Shown here: piece by piece, positions 49,201 to 58,527 of the stretch
Numbering within the stretch: position 1 is the first letter of the stretch
Layout: each line of letters opens with the position of its first letter
Assembly (NCBI GenBank): GCA_012862575.1
Contig: BLSF01000010.1
Location: 186,001 to 250,000, forward strand
DNA: 64,000 nucleotides
Source of the DNA: Parietichytrium sp. I65-24A
Lineage: Eukaryota; Sar; Bigyra; Thraustochytrida; Thraustochytriidae
Reading direction: 5' to 3'
The notes under the pieces: generated by a model
Told to the model about the DNA's origin: nothing
The model's input: the letters and a program-made list of their open reading frames with translations, nothing else
Databases searched by the model: none
Position numbers and translations under genes: made by a program

Positions 49201-51501
49201 CCGTCCATCTTTGCGTACCAGTCTTTAGACGTGGAAGACCCCAATGGTAGCTTGACTGCCGCGGAGGATAAAAACGTTCTGGACGAGGCGGCATTTCTTG
49301 GCTCATCCCTCGTGGATGATATGAGCTTGTCTCCAGGTGGCTCCTTTCCGGGAAGCCGCCAGCCGCCAAATTCTATTTTTGGCGAGGAAAGCCATGGCCC
49401 GTTGCAGTTGCCTAGACAGTCTGCTCAAACGCCGCTGGTAGCCGAAACATCGCTTTCTTCGGGCTCTCCAGATCCGGCAAACCAGCGAACGAAGGAACAA
49501 ACCGGCCTTGGCGCCGAAAGTAGCAATTGGAGAAGAAACTCCTCGAGTAGCGCTAGCAGCGCACCTGATTTGACCAAGGCTACCCAGAAAACGTCTTCCA
49601 CGGAACCGACGTCGTACTCGTTCATGACGAAAAAGTCGAACAGTGGGATTTTATGCCAGATTTGCTCGGGCACCATCAGACCTTCTGAGAACTCAGTCAC
49701 GATGAAAGAGTGCAGTCATATCTTTCACGGTGTGTGCCTCAAGCGGTGGTTCGGATCTCATCCAAACGCATCCGATATATCTGATCCAAGCGCGTCAGAA
49801 ATGGAGGTTGTAGAGCGATGCGCTGTGTGCCACCGAGATGGTCCACAGAAGAAAGACAAACCCGCAGAGACTCCGACACCTAGGGATGGAGCGTTTTCTG
49901 TGAGCTTGCACGGAGACGTCAGAGAACGCTCACAACCGGGCGGTCACCACCACCACCACCACCACGAAACATCTGCAAGCCTCATTGACTATCTGTCTGT
50001 AAAGAAGGGGTCGAAGAAAAAGGCGTCTAGCAAACACGAAAAATTGCGAGAGGAGCCAGCTCAGAATGAGTCGCTTAAAAAGGAAGACGAGGTGGCAGAG
50101 CCCAAGGCGAAGGGAGAAGCTAACAAGTTGCTTGGCGACGAGTTGAGAAAGAGAAAGCAGTGGAAAGAGGCCCTTAATGCGTACATTGCGGCCCACGAGG
50201 AGGATCCTGCGAATTCTCAGTATCTCAGTCTCTGCGGCCATTGTGCACTGGACCAGCAACTCCTCAGCGAAGCCGAAGACTATTTCAAGCAAGCGCTTGC
50301 GTTAGATAAAGAGAACCATCGCTATATGATTGCACTTGGTCGGGCACTTCTTTTGCAAGGTGAAGCGGTCTCTGCGCTTTCCGAGTTTAAGAACGCGCTG
50401 AAGGTATACCCTCTTGCGTACGAATCATGTCAGAAAGAGAAGACGGAGGCGGAGTGGTGCTGCGATAGAATCGAACGAGCTTCGAAAGCCATCGCGAATG
50501 AGGAGTGGAAATCAGCACTTGAAGCAGCTCGGGAGGGGCTGAAAAAGGTACCTAGATGCGTTGAGCTTGGAAAAATTAAACGAACTGCAGAGGCGAAGTT
50601 GAATGTGGAGAAGCGACAAGCATTAAAGGCAGAGTTGCGTGCCTTGGCTAGGACAGAGGAGTTTGAAAAGTCTCCACTTCTCGCCAAGGGGACCACATTG
50701 TCGCTTGATCCCAACTTTGACGACGCTGAATTGCTCATAATTTATGCGTTTATCCTTTTCCGATGCGGAGCTTTCGACACCACTATAAAGCTGCTAATAT
50801 CAGCCGGTCCATTGCTCAAATTCAATGACGAAGTAGAGAGAAAGCGAACGATCGACTGCTGCATCGAGGCCATTTTACTTTTGTCTGACACTGAGACAAA
50901 GAGCCTGGAGGAGCGCATTGAGCTGATTGGGAAAGTCGAGGCACTCGCGGAAGAAATTAAAATTAAAGAACTGGCCGAGATCAAGGCCCGGCTTCTCGTT
51001 GCAGCTGCTGTAGACTTGGTTGGGCTCGGCGACGTGGTGAGAGGCGCAGCAACACTTCGCCGTGCCGTCGAGGCCGCTCCGGAGGATCGCGAGTTGATGA
51101 TTGAAGAGGTTGCTGTGAGCTATCAAATGTGTCTCACCTCTCGGATCATATTGAGTTACTCCCTCGAAATGCCACGGCCAAAGTTCAAAAAGTTACTCAG
51201 AAAGCTTGACATGGAGTCTCTCGCTTCTACTGTCTTCGGGGATGACGTAACGGAAGATGATGAGTGCAACATTTCAGACGAGAGCGGGGAAGCTGCTGGT
51301 GCGTTAAGCGGCAAAGTTGAGCCTGAGTATTGCACGCTCCTCGGCTTAGTTTTCTTGAACCCTACGTTTTGGGAGCGGGTCAACCAATGCGAAGTTGACA
51401 AGGTCACTGCGAAATGTTGTGACGATTATGCCTTCGCTACAGACTTGGAAATAGTCAAGGAGAATTTCCGTGAGGATCTCGACAAACCGGCGAACGAGTA
51501 A
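46252..51501 (+). CDS. CCCH zinc finger + RING + TPR protein with three UBM-like motifs
   Basis: 1,749 residues, single exon. In order: a CCCH finger at 29-48 (CKYFARKGGCKFGDRCKYRH, C-x8-C-x5-C-x3-H, RNA-binding type). Next come three copies of a W-x-x-phi-P/S-x-x-L-Q/R helix at about 179, 231 and 306 (such as VWSKLPLALQSKI). A region of short beta strands (about 360-680) may be a beta-propeller. A Ser/Pro-rich linker follows. A RING-like finger covers about 1135-1193 (CQIC, CSHIFHGVC, CAVC) and then a seven-histidine run lies near 1232. TPR-like repeats begin at about 1285 (LGDELRKRKQWKEALNAYIA). The combination suggests an RNA-linked ubiquitin ligase. This is inferred from domains only; no named family is recognised for the whole. 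Confidence 0.8.
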   Translation: MQSAAAAAQGSQGLAGQHQSQQNHHSGICKYFARKGGCKFGDRCKYRHSVPAASSPNGKAGSGGNVGSSDSDIGDGAAHKNEPSAAMIFELLEEFQGLQKKLLEAVPELAAKENATSSHERGGTKPKAGSSRSLQPPEVPQAPKERRRNSHSATTEAHHGATEVGSLLPAPKGVADDTWGKLSRSLQGRILEECSRSLDTANPTKAEAQGNDWPRSSAGKSLPFYISEEAWERMPESLRKNILAEAEKQEPIPSSSHSVVAANGNASEDSKKLNKEHDVQEYERRLSSKRDPIASVIPAGVNLRVWSKLPLALQSKIRREAGSNSSADGSDAFSDAARLSQYEGNGSDGEDKGYVDDEGLFHVKPRFLMRIPGKLHEWAYFAADPSRREIALCTSRGVRGDKINFFSVPDGNYQFSWNIKATGESDGGAMTYDLENGTLAVVLIQRDKVAFLHRVGRSWSLGKTQFDLSPGVGMQVESMKILNGSSLGYLLVELFMSYAEKKGLSRYICFDADGNEVDLPSCFREFSTILPVQGTDKVLLLLDRRFAIAEGPTFEPVFIDTASVFPSASDVAFPFASSPNTFGLLSTSSEKSGRLSSVNVWIVPPASARERESIEGVSLVKSVVAGGFPAEIEAVEYLAIDCGNNILIATKAPSLASKPDRDNAMFRFVPSRQLFLVESGKILGSNVHELESDGADESGLEPAHFNDEGQEDSFREYVGSADFADDSIQYQQDEMTFNSHNYGEWDLRQTLQPPEEEADGSYLTDFDDSYLDHPYSYRVNTSMEDGNGGGMDARRGSPSSLISSEFVSTTAASMISPSSQQSPSLRGPPPGFRSLTPSGTSTSLASRSQFMRGAPLPPNRHQAPRPLSTEFGNLFGVILNSAASSPAYRHHSSEDDTWGPLVSENEGGTENKESIGPHNFFNFSPASPNNIFSSFTPNHELFGRPHEAHSKGRQPSTTSENDSDSIRSMPTAGPRMSPSTPVGPSIFAYQSLDVEDPNGSLTAAEDKNVLDEAAFLGSSLVDDMSLSPGGSFPGSRQPPNSIFGEESHGPLQLPRQSAQTPLVAETSLSSGSPDPANQRTKEQTGLGAESSNWRRNSSSSASSAPDLTKATQKTSSTEPTSYSFMTKKSNSGILCQICSGTIRPSENSVTMKECSHIFHGVCLKRWFGSHPNASDISDPSASEMEVVERCAVCHRDGPQKKDKPAETPTPRDGAFSVSLHGDVRERSQPGGHHHHHHHETSASLIDYLSVKKGSKKKASSKHEKLREEPAQNESLKKEDEVAEPKAKGEANKLLGDELRKRKQWKEALNAYIAAHEEDPANSQYLSLCGHCALDQQLLSEAEDYFKQALALDKENHRYMIALGRALLLQGEAVSALSEFKNALKVYPLAYESCQKEKTEAEWCCDRIERASKAIANEEWKSALEAAREGLKKVPRCVELGKIKRTAEAKLNVEKRQALKAELRALARTEEFEKSPLLAKGTTLSLDPNFDDAELLIIYAFILFRCGAFDTTIKLLISAGPLLKFNDEVERKRTIDCCIEAILLLSDTETKSLEERIELIGKVEALAEEIKIKELAEIKARLLVAAAVDLVGLGDVVRGAATLRRAVEAAPEDRELMIEEVAVSYQMCLTSRIILSYSLEMPRPKFKKLLRKLDMESLASTVFGDDVTEDDECNISDESGEAAGALSGKVEPEYCTLLGLVFLNPTFWERVNQCEVDKVTAKCCDDYAFATDLEIVKENFREDLDKPANE

Positions 51502-51875
51502 AATAGTCATGCGAGTTTCCATGAAAAACTTGAGAGTAATTATAAAAGTGAGGTGTTTCGCGACTCTCTTTCACTTTTCCTTTGTTCTTGTTCCCTCATC
51601 CCTCACTTTACAGTTCATCAGTTTCGTTTTCCCCCAACAAGAAAAGGAATTCGAAAGCATTGGCTAGCGCTCCTGCACATCTAAAGTCTTTGCAATGGTG
51701 TTTGTACGTATGTACAATTTTAAAATCAGTATGTATGCTTATCATCAGGTCTTCACATAAATAATAAATAATAGAAAGGTTAGTTGCGTAGCTCGCCTCT
51801 CATTTCTCACCACGAAGATGGCGGAAAACGGCAAGCAAATAAATACGGGGTCACGAGGATGCGGGGTGCTCTTCT
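51502..51875. other. Convergent 3' gap
   Basis: 374 bp between the CCCH/RING gene and the secreted lipase gene. It holds AT-rich AATAAATAATAG stretches (about 51760-51775) that could serve as polyadenylation signals. Confidence 0.5.
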
Positions 51876-53795
51876 TTATTGCAACGACGCAAGCTGCTCG
51901 CGTGAAATATAGTCAATGGCTGCATTCGCTTCGAATGCCTTTTTGAAAATGTCTGCATTTTGTTTGACAACCCATCCAGCAAGATTGGCAAGCAGATTGG
52001 CCTCTTCAGAAGTGTAGTGCAGTTTGCTGGTGGGAAAATGGGGAAATTGTGCATATGGCCCACGATGTGGCAACACAGCAGGGTTTTCGCCGTGCTTTTT
52101 AGGGATTAAATGGCGCCGAATCTGAAGTGGCAGTCGTTTCTCCCACTCCTTGCATCGACCTAGATACACCCACGTGACGGCGACTTCAAAGTCAGCCGGG
52201 ATTCCCCAGTACGAATTTTCCACGGTCAAAAGCTCCTGCCGAACGACCATCCCGGTTCCCTTTTCCTGTGCTTTTTGCATCTGATCGATCAGCTCAGGGA
52301 AACGATGACGTGCAAACACTTGGTTGTGAGCAAAGTTTTCTGCGACGTTTGGATTCTCGTGGTCGATGCCAAAGAAGCATGAGAAGGCAGGGTCCACGTC
52401 TTTAGGAGAAGGGGCGCGCGTGTATGGGTTGTACGATGATTTGGGTTGCAAGGGAATCGGGGTGTGGATGAAAACAACGATTTCCTTCATCTTGCGGCGC
52501 AGGAGGCTCAGGAAACCAGTGTTCTCCACGCTGGCACCGTCGGAAAGATACACAGGCGTCGAAAAGACGGGTTCCAACGGCTTGCGAGTTACTGGGGACC
52601 AGTACTCTGCCGCCAAACCCATCACATGGTCCAACTCCTTCAACAGCGGTGAACCAGACAAGATGGAGCCTGGGGCAAAAGAGGAAGCCGCTGTGGCATT
52701 GGCAAGGGTGAACGGCTTGTGTGGCATTGGGACATTCTGCAAGACAGCAGTAAAGTTGTCCGGCCCAAGACCAAAGAATGGCGGCGGAAGAGGCTTCCCG
52801 TCCTCGCCCCTTGCGTTGCCAACGACACCTCCAAATGCATACGGCTCTACGAATCCTCCCACGGTCATATTCAAGGTCGCGCCGGAAGAAAATAGCCCGT
52901 GGGGCGTGTACCGTACGAGATGGTGCTGTGGAGAGCCGATGTAAAGAGAGTTAAACTCGATGGGCAAATAGTTGTTTGCGGTCGGGGAAAATGGCGCAGC
53001 AGCCTGTGGCCCAAGAATAGCCGCATTCAGGACACTGAAAGGTTTGTTGTCGCACCTCTCGTCTCCTTCGCATCGGAAAATGAAGCTCTGAGCGGCCGAG
53101 GCCAGCTTGGGGTTGCGCTTGAAAACATCGTCCAAGACGGCAGGGGACCAGGTAATCTGATCATTAAGGGATATTCCGGCCGGTTCGAGAAAAACCTCGG
53201 CAATCGCAGAGGGGTAGACGTCCATGGGGTGCATCCGCTCCAGAATGAGCATGCGAAGGACCACTGCAAAAAAATCTTTGTTTACAGGAGAAGCACGAGC
53301 GCTCTTGCTGTTCATCTTTTTCAGCGTTTCAGTGCTGAGGTCCTCCGGGTCCACAATCTCCCCCAAAAACTCCTCTTCCGAGAGGCCAACTTTGGACTTT
53401 TGGTAGTATGAGTACGCTGAGTTGGCCCAGCTGCCCCCGCTCACGCTGGAGAGGTACCTCGTCTTGTTTAGCACCTGCAAGTCAAGCAGTCCGCGCAAAT
53501 AGCCAAGCGTCGAAAGATACGCCCTCACCCCGCCTCCGCTCATTGCCACACCGGTTTCTGGTTTATCTTGCAAGAACGCGCTCTCAGGATACTCGCCCAA
53601 GTCCGCATCCCCCAAAATTGTTGCCACATCATCGGCTTGTCCGCCTGCAGCCCCGAGCATTAACTCCTCTTCGTCCACGTACTTTAGCTGGTTGATGTTC
53701 CACGCTCTCGCAGTCAGCGCGGAGCTCTCTGCCACATTCGCTGCGGCGATCACCATGGCCAGCGCCACTGCGCTCTTACGAGAGGCCACCACCAT
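51876..53795 (-). CDS. Secreted cPLA2/lysophospholipase-like enzyme
   Basis: 639 residues from the ATG at 53795. The open frame extends 52 codons further up, but only from TTG and without a signal. A hydrophobic start (KSAVALAMVIAAANVAESSA) looks like a signal peptide. Active-site parts: GVAMSGGGVRAYLSTLGYLR (about 82-101, oxyanion Gly-rich loop), YLSSVSGGSWANSAY with the likely nucleophile Ser119 in SxSGG, and VYLSDGASVENTG (about 416-422) with the catalytic Asp. This Ser-Asp dyad arrangement is that of the cytosolic PLA2/fungal phospholipase B superfamily. The usual GxSGG is SxSGG and DGG is DGA here. Expected action is removal of acyl chains from phospholipids or lysophospholipids outside the cell or in the vacuole. 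Confidence 0.87.
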   Translation of the reverse strand: MVVASRKSAVALAMVIAAANVAESSALTARAWNINQLKYVDEEELMLGAAGGQADDVATILGDADLGEYPESAFLQDKPETGVAMSGGGVRAYLSTLGYLRGLLDLQVLNKTRYLSSVSGGSWANSAYSYYQKSKVGLSEEEFLGEIVDPEDLSTETLKKMNSKSARASPVNKDFFAVVLRMLILERMHPMDVYPSAIAEVFLEPAGISLNDQITWSPAVLDDVFKRNPKLASAAQSFIFRCEGDERCDNKPFSVLNAAILGPQAAAPFSPTANNYLPIEFNSLYIGSPQHHLVRYTPHGLFSSGATLNMTVGGFVEPYAFGGVVGNARGEDGKPLPPPFFGLGPDNFTAVLQNVPMPHKPFTLANATAASSFAPGSILSGSPLLKELDHVMGLAAEYWSPVTRKPLEPVFSTPVYLSDGASVENTGFLSLLRRKMKEIVVFIHTPIPLQPKSSYNPYTRAPSPKDVDPAFSCFFGIDHENPNVAENFAHNQVFARHRFPELIDQMQKAQEKGTGMVVRQELLTVENSYWGIPADFEVAVTWVYLGRCKEWEKRLPLQIRRHLIPKKHGENPAVLPHRGPYAQFPHFPTSKLHYTSEEANLLANLAGWVVKQNADIFKKAFEANAAIDYISREQLASLQ

Positions 53796-53960
53796 ACTGC
53801 TCCGACTCTCCGAACCAAACCAAACCAAAGCTATTCTCGTTCGTCTCCTTCTCCCAATGTGCCTATGTGCCTTGGCTCTGATACTGTCGCGCACGAAGAG
53901 CTCTGCCCTGTCCGCTTCGTTTCCTTTCTCTACTCCGCTTCTCGGTTGCAAGTTGGGGAA

Positions 53961-53996
53961 CTGTCACTGTCGCTGTCACTGTCACTGTCACTGTCC
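53961..53996. repeat. TCACTG hexamer repeat
   Basis: Five to six units about 165 bp upstream of the secreted lipase start; the same unit as upstream of the P450. Confidence 0.9.
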
Positions 53997-54155
53997 TTTT
54001 TTTACCCCTCCCTGCAGAGAGGCGATATTGAAGGACGTCCTTCAACTTGTCCTTGAGCTCGCCGATTGCGTCTCTTTGCCTCCTCGCTCGATGTATGTCG
54101 CGGAAGGTATTTGGGCTTTGGAGAGGTCCGTGCGCGTAAGTGAGTGAGTGTGCGA

Positions 54156-54178
54156 CGTTGTTGTTGTTGTTGTTGTTG
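54156..54178. repeat. (GTT)n simple repeat
   Basis: Seven trinucleotide units in the lipase upstream gap; no other feature attached. Confidence 0.9.
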
Positions 54179-56667
54179 GAGTTGCTGGTATCGAGTACGC
54201 ACGGCCAGCGTAGAGAGAGTAGAGTGCCCTGTCGTAGAGGCCGTACGTATATCACTTCTTCTTCCCGTTGGCTGGAGAGGTTTGGACTGTGTACTAAGTA
54301 CTCTGGAAAGAGGGAAGAAGGAGAAGAAGGCTTTCTTTTCTGTCTTTGGTGAGTGTGAGTGAACTTGGGTAGAAGACGAGCTGGGGGAAGAGAGGACTGA
54401 CTATCCAATTTTCGGCGCTTTCTCTCATTTTTTTTCTTTTTTTGAAATATTAATCGAAATTATGGTTGTCTCTCGATCAATCGATGTTAGGTGAGTTGGG
54501 AGTGTTGGGAGTTTGCCACGCAATCCTCTTTCCTCCTTCCCTCACTCCTAGAATCTCATGGAGTCAAATTTCACTTTGGCTTAGGTTTTTTTAACAAGGT
54601 GGCCGCCCTTGGGAGTGGGATAGATTAAGGTGGCTTATGGTTTCGACTGTGAGTTCGTTACGTCATCTGATTCTCGTCGCTGTGACTGGGAGCAGTGAGG
54701 GAGAAGTTTCCCACCTTTTGTCTCTTACGAATGTGGAACTGGGAGCAATTTCGCCGGGATTCTACTGGGCCGTAGCGAGCCGCTATGCAACGCCTGGGGC
54801 CGGCGTCATAGCGCCGGGCAAGAGAGCTATCCGATCGTCAGCGCAAACTGCAGAAACTGTCTCAAGCTCTTGGCACTATGGCATTGTTTAGAGCGTTTTG
54901 GGACCTCCAGGAATCTCCAGGACTAGCCACGTCTAAGCTTATGAGAAACGGTATGAGAAAGGGGTCTTTGCGCGAGACAACAATTAGTGGAATATGCTGA
55001 TGATTGGGAAGCTTATACGGCGGAAGTGGAAACCTGAACGACGCAGGTCTTTCACGCAAGACGGAGGTACAAAGAGCATTCTAGGGCGAACGTGTACGCA
55101 GTAGATAGGAACTCTGGCTCAATGTCACCTCAAGCGAGCGGAAGATTCGATCAAAACTGTGAGTGTACTAGTACCGGGCTGAGCAGGACGGAGTCACAGT
55201 TAAAAATAAAGGACGCGAAGAGATGGGGGTCCACATAGTCCACACCAAGTCAGTTGAGTTCTGACTGTGAATTAGTTCTCAACTCAGCACTCAAATTGAA
55301 ATACAGATTCTCGTATTGGTACTCACAGTGTCAGTACCGGTACTGCGCCCAGATTCAGATTCACCGTTTCATTTCAATCAAAATCAATCATTCAACAATG
55401 GAAACGTCGACGTCGACGAAACTCCCGTGAAAAAAGTGGTTCGCAAAGGTAAGCAAACCATGAATCCATCACTGGTGTACTGAGTATTAGCGCACAAAGA
55501 AGCCGCGCAACATTGCGCAACGTGCGTTGTCTCGTTGTCTCCTTCACTCACTCACTCACGGAACGCTGGGAGCGTTGGGAATGCTGGGATCGCTCCCATT
55601 TCTCATCGTTCTCATAGTTCTCATTCTCGCATCTTCTCGCAATCGATCGAAACGACACGCATCGATGCGCCACGTTTCGGGCGACGAAAGTGACGGAAGT
55701 ACCATACGTGCATGCTTAGTTTCGTCCTAATGCTGTCTTCATGAACGCTAACAACAATATCTAACCGCCAAAACCCGAGCTGCGAACAAGAGAATGCTCG
55801 TCGCACCTGGAGTCTCGTTCCAGGCCAGGAGAAATGGGAGCCTGGAATACCTATCTCCACAGCATCGCGTGATGAACTGTGATTGCGAGTCCTGAATTTC
55901 TGAACTTCCGAGTTCTGGAACAAGCCACATACGCCCGCACACGTGTGCCCAGTACACCACTGTAGTGCACACACGTCAGAGCGCTTGCCTGAATTGGTGT
56001 GGCTCCCTGGACCCCTGCAACCCATGCTCTGAACTTGTGGTCGCCCACGTTGGTGCACATTTTGAAAATTTGAAACTTGAAGGCTCTGCAAATCAATGCC
56101 GTGTAGATGTTGAATAGGTCGCTCTAATTTAATTTTTCTAAGTTCTGATTTCATGGGTATGGTTTTTGTTTCAAAATACATCCTGAATTTCAAATCTGCA
56201 GATTTGGCTGGTGTGAGCAGCTCAAGTCATGGAAGAGCATGAGAAGTGGACACCGAGGGATCAGGAGAGATTTAGCTCCGGATTTTGTTCTGAGAGAACA
56301 AATGAGCTCAGCACGCAGGCTTGGTTTGGATTAATTATTATTTTTTTGTGACACATGGAGAAGGATTGGCGAAATTGAACGTGAAAACAAACTCTTCAAT
56401 TTGAAGGGACTCAAAAGGCAGCGCGAAGGAGAGCTTCGTGTCTTCGCCAGCCATGATACAGTATTCACAGTCAGAATGAGTGCGCGGCTTTCGGATCAAG
56501 TCCGACGCTGTCGAGAAACAACTTCAACCTTTACTAGGCTATGCGCTACGTAGATGCAGGGCGAATTATAGCTCGCGCAAGATTGCCATTGGAGCGTCAC
56601 TCATTCCGAGCGCCTTGCAGCTTCGCGCAGTTGCAGCCATTTCGGGCAATCGTCTTAGCTGCAACTC

Positions 56668-57852
56668 TCAGGCAGTGGTGTCGACAAAAAGGGTCCTCAA
56701 CGAATTCCACAATGCGCCAAGGACGAATATCGCGATCACGTAGTAGACAGTGTTGTTTGAATCCTGTTGCTCATTCGAGTCGCTGGCACAAGTTTTGTCT
56801 GCATGTGTCGGGGCGCCCTCTGACATCATACTCTTTAGTTCTCGTTGGACATCCGGATCCGTGAGGTCCAAATTGAACTTCTCCTTCGCTTCCTTGATCA
56901 TTTCTGGGGTTGGTTTTGAAAAGTCCTTGGACCTCACGATCTTTTGAGAGTCTATTTTCGCCCGTGATGTTTCGATAACGCGGTCGATTTCGGCTGCTTC
57001 CTGATCCCTTCCCTGTCGCTTGAAAGAGTGCGACATGTCCTTGTAGAACTCAATTTGCTTTTCTAGCTCTTTGGAAGAAACCTGCTCCCCGACAGCTGCA
57101 TTTTCAGAAGATGAGCCAATCTGAGCGCCAGGCTCCACGAGTTCCCCCCTTTCAAACATTCCTGTAAATGTGGTCTTATCCAGCTCACGCTGTTTCTTCT
57201 TCACTTCCAGCAACTCCTCGAAGCGAGTCCGGATTGTCCGGTCGGACGGGTTTAAGCGCACTGCTTGCTTCAAGTCCTTCAGGGCCTGTTCAAATTCCGC
57301 AGCCCCGCACGAGACGGGGAGAGTGCGCGCTTGCGCTCTTCGGAAAAGCGCCTTGGCGTTCTTTGAGTCCAATTCCAGTGCATGATCGCAAGCTGAAATA
57401 CAATGAGCCCAATTTTCCAGCTTGATATGACAAGCAGCAATATTGTTCAGACACGTGACGACAAGATTGACAACCTCGGGATCATCGAGCCCTTCCTTCC
57501 GGAAGGAGAGGTGCTCGTCCTTGACTCCTTTTTTCTTCCAATCCGTCTCAGTGGTGGCAATATACCAAAAGCAACCAATGCTGCGCTCATATTTGTCATT
57601 AGCCACGTACACGTCCCCGGTCTTGAACGCCGCATTTCCCTCCTCCTTTAGCTTCCCGGCAATTTCCAGTCGGTCCCGCATCTCCTGCAACTCTCGCGCG
57701 CTTTGAACTTGTTCATCCACGCACTGAAACAACGTGTTCTGCAGGAAAGTGGGCTGGCGCTCGAACAGCCTGCGGTCCTGCTTCACCTGCTGCGACTTGA
57801 TCGCCGCCGCTTGTTGCATAAGCTCGTTGAACTCCGGGCTCATGTTCTCCAT
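56668..57852 (-). CDS. Tail-anchored TPR co-chaperone
   Basis: 394 residues from the ATG at 57852 (a GTG lies two codons up). The TPR domain (about 65-215) reads GNAAFKTGDVYVANDKYER, then LNNIAACHIKLENWAHCI and NAKALFRRAQART. The Lys/Asn/Asn/Lys/Arg positions match the carboxylate clamp that grips the EEVD tail of Hsp90/Hsp70 in FKBP- and AIP-type co-chaperones. No FKBP domain is present. A charged linker (220-355) follows. The C-terminal hydrophobic segment VYYVIAIFVLGALWNSLRTL is a tail anchor for ER or mitochondrial outer membrane insertion. It likely brings chaperones to a membrane. It is divergent from the enoyl-CoA hydratase gene. Confidence 0.85.
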   Translation of the reverse strand: MENMSPEFNELMQQAAAIKSQQVKQDRRLFERQPTFLQNTLFQCVDEQVQSARELQEMRDRLEIAGKLKEEGNAAFKTGDVYVANDKYERSIGCFWYIATTETDWKKKGVKDEHLSFRKEGLDDPEVVNLVVTCLNNIAACHIKLENWAHCISACDHALELDSKNAKALFRRAQARTLPVSCGAAEFEQALKDLKQAVRLNPSDRTIRTRFEELLEVKKKQRELDKTTFTGMFERGELVEPGAQIGSSSENAAVGEQVSSKELEKQIEFYKDMSHSFKRQGRDQEAAEIDRVIETSRAKIDSQKIVRSKDFSKPTPEMIKEAKEKFNLDLTDPDVQRELKSMMSEGAPTHADKTCASDSNEQQDSNNTVYYVIAIFVLGALWNSLRTLFVDTTA

Positions 57853-58527
57853 CTCCACCGCTTACTTTGCCCCACCGTTCGTTCGACTCCAACCCAACTT
57901 CCTGACTGCCAAGTTCCGCGCCTCGCATCCGTGGCCCTCTCGGCACAAACAAACACACAGCACACACAGCACACACACCTATCCTCTGTCAAAATACGCC
58001 GCGTATGTCTCGCGTACACTTGTCCCAACTTTACCTCGGAACTTGGAAGTGTCAGTCGTCAACGGCTACTCCTAGGTAATACTTGGCCTCAACCCCCCAC
58101 AAGCTAAAAACGGTCTACAAGTACTCCTAAATCGCAACTACTAGCTATCCTAGCTATCCCCTGAATAGCTGCTCATAATAGTTCGGGTACTGACCGTCAG
58201 TACTCGAGTAGAGTACCCACTAGCAGCTAATAGACACCAATGGTAGATTTATTATAGAGTCTCCTGCTACTAAGAATACACAGGGATAGCTAGAGAGAGG
58301 CTCCATACACTCTTCTTAGTGTACCTACTGTACTACCAGAATTTCGTCTTGGAAGTATTCAAGTTTCGATCATCGATCAAGATCAAGTTGTTGTACGAGT
58401 TGTTCGTGTTGATATGTGTTGATGTCCATTCGAGAGATAGAGCGCAGTGGGACGGACATTGCGACAATTGCGACAATTGCGAGAAAAGGAGCGAAAGAGA
58501 CAAAGAGACAAAGAGACAAAGGCCGCG
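57853..58527. other. Divergent upstream gap (TPR co-chaperone / enoyl-CoA hydratase)
   Basis: It contains CACACAG units (about 57954-57975), an AT-richer stretch and an 8-bp tandem AGACAAAG leader (58497-58520) before the hydratase ATG. No gene is recognised. Confidence 0.5.
58497..58520 (+). repeat. AGACAAAG tandem repeat, three units
   Basis: An 8-bp unit repeated three times, ending 8 bp before the enoyl-CoA hydratase start codon. It is another purine-rich leader. Confidence 0.85.

Larger units (their letters stand above)
53796..56667. other. Longest gene-poor gap (2.9 kb)
   Basis: Upstream of the secreted lipase and 3' of the TPR gene. It holds a TCACTG hexamer run (53961-53996), a GTT run (54156-54178), an AT-rich core, a 10-bp palindrome GTACTAGTAC at 55165-55174 and a CGTCGACGTCGAC stretch near 55410. 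A 186-codon minus-strand frame (55621-56181) has no recognisable domain and I do not call it a gene. Confidence 0.45.

Noticed and set aside
55621-56193. 190-codon minus-strand frame in the largest gap
   Set aside because: It begins at TTG (first ATG 56181), has no domain, signal or membrane pattern, and a composition like translated intergenic DNA. Transcript evidence would be needed.
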